Shown in pieces: positions 12,366 through 64,000 of a stretch of 64,000 nucleotides of DNA (position 1 is its first letter; each line of letters begins with the position of its first letter). Source of the stretch: Unio delphinus (Eukaryota; Mollusca; Bivalvia; Unionida; Unionidae); contig JAQISU010000022.1 in assembly GCA_029339505.1 (NCBI GenBank), positions 18,928,001 to 18,992,000 of the forward strand, written 5' to 3'. The notes beneath the pieces were generated by a model. It saw nothing but the letters and a program-made list of their open reading frames with translations, had not been told where the DNA came from and did not search any database. Position numbers and translations under genes: made by a program.

Positions 12366-14269
12366 ACAATGTCTAAGTTGAGATCGCCATATTTTTAAAA
12401 TATATTTAATACGTTACCTGTAGAGACAAAAAGCCATTTTCACACACATCTTCAAATTGGAATTCTCTAATAATCTAAGAAACCTGTAAACTTGTGTGAA
12501 ATGATATTTTAGAAACAAACGTCGTTATAAATAATATTTACGGCAACTTGTGTCCATAGAAGATATATTTTAAAATGCAACGTCATTCAAGTTTTGGTTT
12601 GCTTAGAATAAAAATATATTGTAACGTTTTAATTGCATATAGACAAACAAACTTGCACGTACATAAAAGTCAAACACTATAATGTGTCAATACAGGTTTT
12701 ATAAAGAATGTGTCACAAACTGACAAATACAATTACATACAAAACTGAGTGTTACAATTTGTGTAAACTTGCTAAATATGGGCTGTAGGTAATGTATGTG
12801 TTATTAACCAATTACACAAACAATATGTGTGACTCATCAAATACCATAGTGAAATCAAAGTATATAGGGTCTAAATATTACATCATAAAGAATTACGTCC
12901 TGTGAAGCATTTATCAATACGGGTCTTATCAACCAGGTATCAAAGACGTATACATGTTGGACCATTTGCTTAACATTTTTCTACCTGACCGCTTTACATA
13001 TATATTATGTTTTCAACTTAAAATGTGTAGTAAAAAATCAAATACGAAAACTTTCAATTGAAAAATTTTGATTTCAAACATTTTGATTGACGTAAGAAAT
13101 ACTATTACAGAGAGTAAAAACGAAGATAAAATTTTAAATATCAGTCCCAATTATTATCGCTTTGATACATTTCTTATGAATATTAAATTCTTCTTTCATA
13201 AAATGTTTCATAAACTGTTCCAACTTAATGCATAAACGTTTTACCTTTCTACGTTCAAAGAATATCTGATAATTGAAGGATTCTCTATCCTGCAGCAAAA
13301 TTCATTTATCATTTATAAAGCACTTCGGAATTATATAAAAATGAATTTATACACACAAGTTTATACAATGTTTTAAACTGAAAATCCATCAAGTTCATAA
13401 CATTGATGTAAATAAATAGAGACAAATAAAGAATTATTTTATCTGAAATTAATAATATCAACCTCTTTATTCCTTTTCTGGTGTAGACATTTTTTGTTTC
13501 ATCCATAATTTGCTTATAATCATTCAAGTTCTAATTGCCTGTGATTTCATTATACCCAAGTCGAAAAAACATTTCATACAAGCTTAAATTTTGCATATCG
13601 GGTATTCGTAAAATATATGTTTAATAAATATGATTTCTTTTTTGAAGAACAAAAAACTGAAAGATTTCAAGAGATAAAAAAAATTCTGTCTATTCATTAG
13701 CAGGACAATGATGATAAGAAACAAACTAAATTTATCGTTGATATATGAGAAAGAACATAGTCATCGGTTGTATACCTTTAATGAATATTTTCATTCAACA
13801 TCAGAATATTTCAAAAGCATCCACAAGTGTAATGATCCAGTCTTCAATTATAGTACAGTTATGTCCCTGGATAAATTATTCTCGATTGGCGACCTTAGCT
13901 GAAACTCTAGCTTTACTAGGTAGGATAGACGTTACTTTCGATGTTACACTATTCCACTTAAGTTAGAAGCTATATATAAAAAAAAAACCTGAGTGAGCAA
14001 TGGCTCGTTACTTGGCACAATACGGTATCATCCGTTACGAAAAAAAAATTAGCAGTGTAACTACACCGCAGTCAAGGCCGTACCGGTGATGCTGTAACTC
14101 TAACCAGGCTAGGGAAACCATTGCTTTCAACTAAGGTCGCTGTATGTATCCCAATCCGTACCTATGCAGACCATTCAATCGACTGACAAGTAAGTATTTT
14201 AGTCCTTTGATTGCTGATAATACACTTTGATTCCAAAATATTGCTTGAGTTCCACCTTTGTTCCATGGT
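12366..14269. other. AT-rich DNA downstream of the factor B-like gene
   Basis: No gene is visible. The part just below 14270 should contain the 3' untranslated region of the minus-strand factor B-like gene. A possible ATTAAA-type polyadenylation signal on the minus strand lies near 13777-13782, but this is only a six-base match. Confidence 0.4.
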
Positions 14270-59626
<45,357 letters not shown>

Positions 59627-60239
59627 CTGAAATAAATTACAGTAAAACATCGATTTACGGGAACAATTTCATTTTTTTTAAAAGGCAATATGTAGCAGGA
59701 GCAGGGGGTGAACAGAGAAAATGGCAGCCAGAGAGGTGGTGGTGGTGATCAAAATCAGCAAGCAAAATATATGGAACCGTTGGAGTGACCAACGAACATG
59801 AAGATAAATGATGTGTCACATCACGATGTTGTTTTATGTGCCATAGCATTTGAATATTTGTATTGGATATGAGCAAGATAGCAAGGGAGTGAAGACGAAA
59901 TACAAATGAAGGAAAAGAATACAGGGCCTTGTTTAAGTAACCAATTCATTTGGGGTCTCTTCATAGGGTACCACTGGGTCAACTGAGTCTTCATTTACTT
60001 GGTCAAGCTAGTCGTTACTTGTTCAAATTTTTGGTTATGTATCTATCAATGCAGTCCTCGGCGATTTTTATTTTTAAATTGCTTTACTCATGGTGTCAAA
60101 GGGCATTTTGTAAACTAAAAGCACCGTAACAAATTAACGGAATCAAGAACTAAAAATTATATTTGGGAAAAATACATCAATACAGCTGGAGCTCGCACAG
60201 TTGACATAACTAAGTTAGAAAACAATTATTAATAGTTCT

Positions 60240-61620
60240 GATAATTGTAAAACAAAATGCAAAAGATGTTTTATATAACTGGAACAAATATAGAACACTC
60301 GGTCCTCCAATAACCATTATAGACCATATTTGTCATGCGTGGACGGAAGCAGTAACAAAATTTCCAAGGGAGAGAATAATACAATTTTATGACAGCGCTA
60401 TCTCTGAAGAAATCTATAACATAAGTAAGCATGACCCTGTATATGTCTGGCTATTTCACGGAGATGACCCTGTATCGGTCTGGCTATTTCACGGAGATGA
60501 CCCTTTATCGATCTGGCTATTTTACGGAGATGACACTATATTGGTCTGGAGATTTCACGGAGATGACCCTGTATCGGTCTGGATATTTCACGGAGATGAC
60601 CCTGTATCGGTCTGGATATTTCACGGAGATGACCCTATATTGGTATGGATATTTCATGGAGATGACCCTGTATCGGTCTGGATATTTCACGGAGATGACT
60701 CTCAGTCGGACGAATCAACGTTGTCGTCTGGAGTTCTTTATCGGAAGGATTCACTCCAACATGCTATGAAAACAAATGCGGTAGAATATGGCAGTTACAA
60801 CGATGATTTCTTCGTTAACTGTTTTACAACGTCGTCTGTTGTGGCATAAATAACCCAACAAAAACATAATCGGCGTCCAACTCTAAAAGAATTTCTCAAT
60901 GATATATCACATTCTTGTCTTGAGTTTGGCATCTGGAACACAGAATATTATCCATCCGATATGATCTAAGTTGACAACGTATCTGCTTATACCGCGGCTT
61001 TTTTTTTTTTTGGACTTGGCGAGTGTCATCGTTAGTATACACGATTCGGTCATCCAACACACGAAATGACTAGAGTTGCAATAAACAGACCACTATCAAA
61101 TATCGATCGTACTGGATTTGCGGAGATTGAATCATTCAAGTTTTCAGCGAAAATTCATCCGGTTACACCAATCTGGTTTGGTCGTCAATTTAATAAACCT
61201 GATACCAATGTCAATCTCAACGACTGTTGCCCTAAGAATCAGCATGGTTGGGCTTCAGTAGTGATAATACAATATATGTTGGAAACAAATATTTTAACGT
61301 CGTTGAATACAACCTCTGCGATAATTTCATGCAAATCGCAAAATATGTCTGATTACTACACGATGATAAAGATATCAGCTTATACAGGGTTTATCATCTA
61401 ATAATGCTCGTCTTTGTACAATATTAATCATGGATCCAGCCAATTTAGATTTGTTGGTCAAGGACACGGCTACGCGATGTGTACTAGTGTCACGAATAAA
61501 TACAATCATACAATATGGAGGGAAAAAAAGGTACAGTAGTTATCTACTGCCAGAGCCCCGCGACTGTATTATACATAATACAGGAGATCCACTATGGTAT
61601 TATAAATAAATACCACAGAA
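60240..61620 (+). pseudogene. Decayed Polinton-associated protein gene, copy 2, with in-frame 11-residue repeat
   Basis: Reads WTEAVTKFPRERIIQFYDSA and ISEEIYNISKHDP (about 60340-60435), then eight or so tandem copies of a 33-bp unit encoding DPVSVWIFHGD (60436-60705), then NDDFFVNCFTTSSVV (about 60797), RRPTLKEFLNDISHSCLEFG with an IWNTEYYPSDMI block (about 60870-60970), a 111-residue open stretch at 61066-61401, and MDPANLDLLVKDTATR (about 61430). These blocks match copy 1 at 28530-27900 (minus) in order. Copy 1 has only two units of the repeat. Stops and frameshifts are present. Its neighbours, integrase and ATPase, suggest a Polinton. Confidence 0.65.
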
Positions 61621-62689
61621 GGTGTGCATTAAAACTTTATGCCTCACGAGACCTCAGTCCGCAAAATCGACTCTCTAAATACATATAACAACGCATGGTT
61701 GAACAGATAACAATTTTATCAAACATACGAATCAGTGCAAGAATTTTATGGACATAAATCTTCAGCTCAATACATGATAATACAATAATGGGCCGGGGAG
61801 ACCGAATGCCCTTTACTCTTTACTTCGTCATATGAAAATTACTGTACTACTGTGAGAGTCTCTTGTCAGTCATTTTTCTCAAGTACTCATCTAATTTCTC
61901 TTCTTTCATCCTTCCTTCCTCTTCCTCCTTCTATACACTGTGCCTCTTGTGTACAACCCGGATGTATCCCCGGCTTCTTTCTTATTCTCTAGGCGTCGTC
62001 ACTTCGTACACCCTGAAAATCTCTCAGCGCCGACTCACACGGGCACCCTGGGAGCTTCTTAAAGAAATATAAGGGACGCACACCCTTGTCTCCCTACTCT
62101 ACTCTTTCAAATGAACCTCCCTCTCACGGACATTCCATCAGACCAATTGGCAAACAATTTTACCAGGCCCTATGTACATATAAATTTCCACTTTTCTGAC
62201 TCATGCTTTGCGCTCCACGCATGAATTTCATTGCTCAAAATAATTGTAACGCATTCCAATGGTATCTACCCATCGTTATTAAGTAATCATTCCTATTACA
62301 TGCGTCCTAAGAATTACAGAATTATACATTTAAATACATATGCACATAAATCCAACTCAAAATAATTTCGCATAGTGCCCAATCTACATTTAGTTCATGC
62401 CATAATTCAATTCTTTAAGAAATTCAACAATATGATATGATTAAATATTCTAATAAATTCAACTATAAATTATGATTAAATACTCTAATAAATTCAACTA
62501 TATTGTGGATTCAGTATTCTAATATATTAAACTATCTACTCAAATCATGCACAAAGACTCTGCCGTGATACCGTCTTACATATGATCAGCTTGCTTACGC
62601 AGTTCAATTCCTTTCTTTTTCGAGTTAAGTCTCGGAGTAGCTATTAGCTAAAATTCCTTTTTCAACAAAAGCTTTCTGCTTTACTTACA
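61621..62689. other. No gene seen
   Basis: The serine/leucine-rich open frame at 61863-62072 is pyrimidine-rich low complexity. AT-rich short repeats of attcaactata/aatactctaata occur at about 62430-62535. Confidence 0.5.
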
Positions 62690-63356
62690 CTTCACGCGGG
62701 ATCAGCTGATCTTGCTGAACCACCCTTAATGTGTCTTTACTACCCAATACTAGTACCTGATCTGGTGATTTTAATCATGCTATTTGTTTTATCGTAATCG
62801 CATCGATGGGTTTCATGTTAATTCCACTCGTGACGTCGTTGTTTAACGTGGCCACCACATGAGGTAGTTCTCGCAACCTATTCACGAGATCTTGTCTTGA
62901 ACGTGCAGTAATTCATGCGCATATTGATGTCTAAAGAGTCGCTGTAAAAGAGTTTGATTCACTCGTTCAATTATTGCCTGGTTGATATGTATCTCGGTGT
63001 GTCCATGTCTGATCTTAACATGTTGTTGGTGCAACATTGTCGTTACTGCCCCGATAACTTATTTGCTTAGGATCAACTAGTAGCAATTGTGGTCATTGCA
63101 GGCCAATATGTGGACCTGGTCCAAGTTCATAAATTCGTTCAAAATCTTTGAGGACTTCAGTTGCTATTTTAGACGAGAGTGACTCTGCCTCTTTATATCT
63201 ACTTGCAATATCTACGACACTCGACTCGTATTGTATGTGGGCTGTTATGCACGTCGTGCGGTAAAACAAGATATTAACCTGATGAACTTCGGTAGGTGTG
63301 CTGACATCAAAATGTCCATGTTGAATCGTTTGTGACGTGAAAGATAAATTTGCCAT
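62690..63356 (-). pseudogene. Polinton-type rve integrase, decayed
   Basis: The minus-strand reading opens with GHFDVSTPTEVHQVNILFYR (about 63325-63270), then SSVVDIASRYKEAESLSSKI (about 63215-63160), LLLVDP (second acidic residue, about 63080), a frameshifted RHGHTEIHINQAIIERVNQT (about 63000-62945) with the third acidic residue Glu, RLFRHQYAHELL, and LPHVVATLNNDVTSG with MKPIDAI (about 62860-62800). These are characteristic of the Polinton/Maverick retroviral-type integrase. The residue at the first Asp position (VHQVN) appears to be Asn, and stops occur near 63093 and around 62890. Inactive. Confidence 0.85.
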
Positions 63357-63659
63357 ACGGTCTGTCGTGTTAAACTAATCAGCGGCTAACAGCTCGTGTG
63401 ACACCTGTTGGATTGCTGATATAACTCTCCAGTATCCTATCAAACTATAAAAAACCGACTCCATTATTTAACTGTTGGCCTATAATTACCCGCTCTCAGC
63501 ACTATTTTACTTTCATCGCCGATCTGATCAACAAATTGCAACATTTGCCAGTAGGAGCCGTCGTGTTCTTTTTCATCGAGGTTGCTCTAAGAACGTTTGT
63601 ACCAGTGCCTGTCTTGCATTGAACACAGCATAAACGCATGATTATAAATAATCTTTTAT

Positions 63660-63980
63660 TTGTACAATATGGACTTCACTGACTTTTCAGCAACACGTGA
63701 GCACGCACTTGTCAAGCATCATCCAGTGCTGCTAAATTCCCTTCGAGCAATTATAATTGGTCTGCCTGGGTTGGGTAAAACTCAATTGTTTTTTAACCTG
63801 ATAAAGAAGTGGCTCAAGTGGGACAAACTGTATTCAGCGCCATCAGTGGATGATCAATGATGATATAATGTTCTTAAGGAATTTAATGAATCTGCAGAGA
63901 CTGATGATGATGTTATTGAATTTATTCCAGACATCGATGAAGAGAATCTTAACGGGGATATCAACAATCTGGTGGTTTAA
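63660..63980 (+). pseudogene. Polinton-type packaging ATPase, N-terminal part, broken
   Basis: Starts MDFTDFSATREHALVKHHPV at 63669 and has a Walker A motif, AIIIGLPGLGKTQLFFNLI (about 63750-63805), followed by a KLYSAPSVDDQ segment. Two consecutive TGA codons interrupt it at about 63857-63862. The same frame continues with YNVLKEFNESAETDDD and ends NNLVV at a TAA (about 63978), where the family has its NxVVFDD Walker B segment. FtsK/HerA-like genome-packaging ATPases of Polintons have this layout. The rest lies beyond the window. Confidence 0.7.
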
Positions 63981-64000
63981 GCTGACAAACAAGCAAATCC

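Noticed and set aside
61863..62072. Small secreted serine/leucine-rich protein
   Set aside because: The frame lies over a pyrimidine-rich stretch in otherwise gene-free DNA, with no supporting context.

Overview
The window is AT-rich eukaryotic DNA from an invertebrate animal. It is dominated by transposon debris, micro- and minisatellites and very long introns. A complement factor B/C2-like gene, tRNA-derived SINEs, several LINE lineages and Polinton/Maverick genes suggest a lophotrochozoan, probably a mollusc. That placement is an inference from repeat style and gene content; no rRNA or mitochondrial marker is present.

The only convincing host gene lies on the minus strand and spans 59626 down to 14270. 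Nine exons with compatible phases encode a von Willebrand A domain (59.6, 53.8, 35.8 and 26.3 kb), a short linker (23.0 kb) and a chymotrypsin-fold serine protease domain (22.4, 21.1, 17.2 and 14.4 kb). The order matches the C-terminal two thirds of factor B/C2. The vWA metal-site residues are present, but the catalytic His is Arg and the catalytic Ser is Val, so the protease domain should be inactive. The 5' exons (complement-control modules in family members) lie beyond the right edge or are absent.

Region by region: 0.76-5.0 kb holds an L2/CR1-like LINE (minus) split by an RTE-like LINE (plus). 5.0-7.1 kb is a decayed, unrecognised, virus-like coding region (minus). 7.9-12.4 kb is a large divergent inverted repeat with a 28-bp minisatellite at its centre. 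14.3-59.6 kb is the factor B-like gene, whose introns hold a 20-bp satellite (18.9-20.5), an inverted SINE pair (23.5/25.4), a decayed Polinton-associated gene (27.2-29.5), a LINE fragment joined to a decayed Polinton-type DNA polymerase B (29.6-33.9), a young 6.76-kb element with 1.3-kb terminal inverted repeats (38416-45173), a Ty3/gypsy remnant (48.4-49.6), a 36-bp minisatellite with several open frames (49.8-50.75), a THAP-like fragment (52.9) and a 4.5-kb degenerate satellite field (54-58.4). 60.2-64 kb is part of a decayed Polinton: an unrecognised protein, an rve integrase and a packaging-type ATPase that is also broken by stops.

The most unusual items are the doubly inactivated protease of the factor B-like protein and the palindromic 6.76-kb element. 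The element carries the N-terminal and C-terminal parts of one DNA polymerase B at opposite ends on opposite strands, along with intact small ORFs. Another notable item is a protein family present as two decayed copies, one of which has expanded an in-frame 33-bp (11-residue) repeat.
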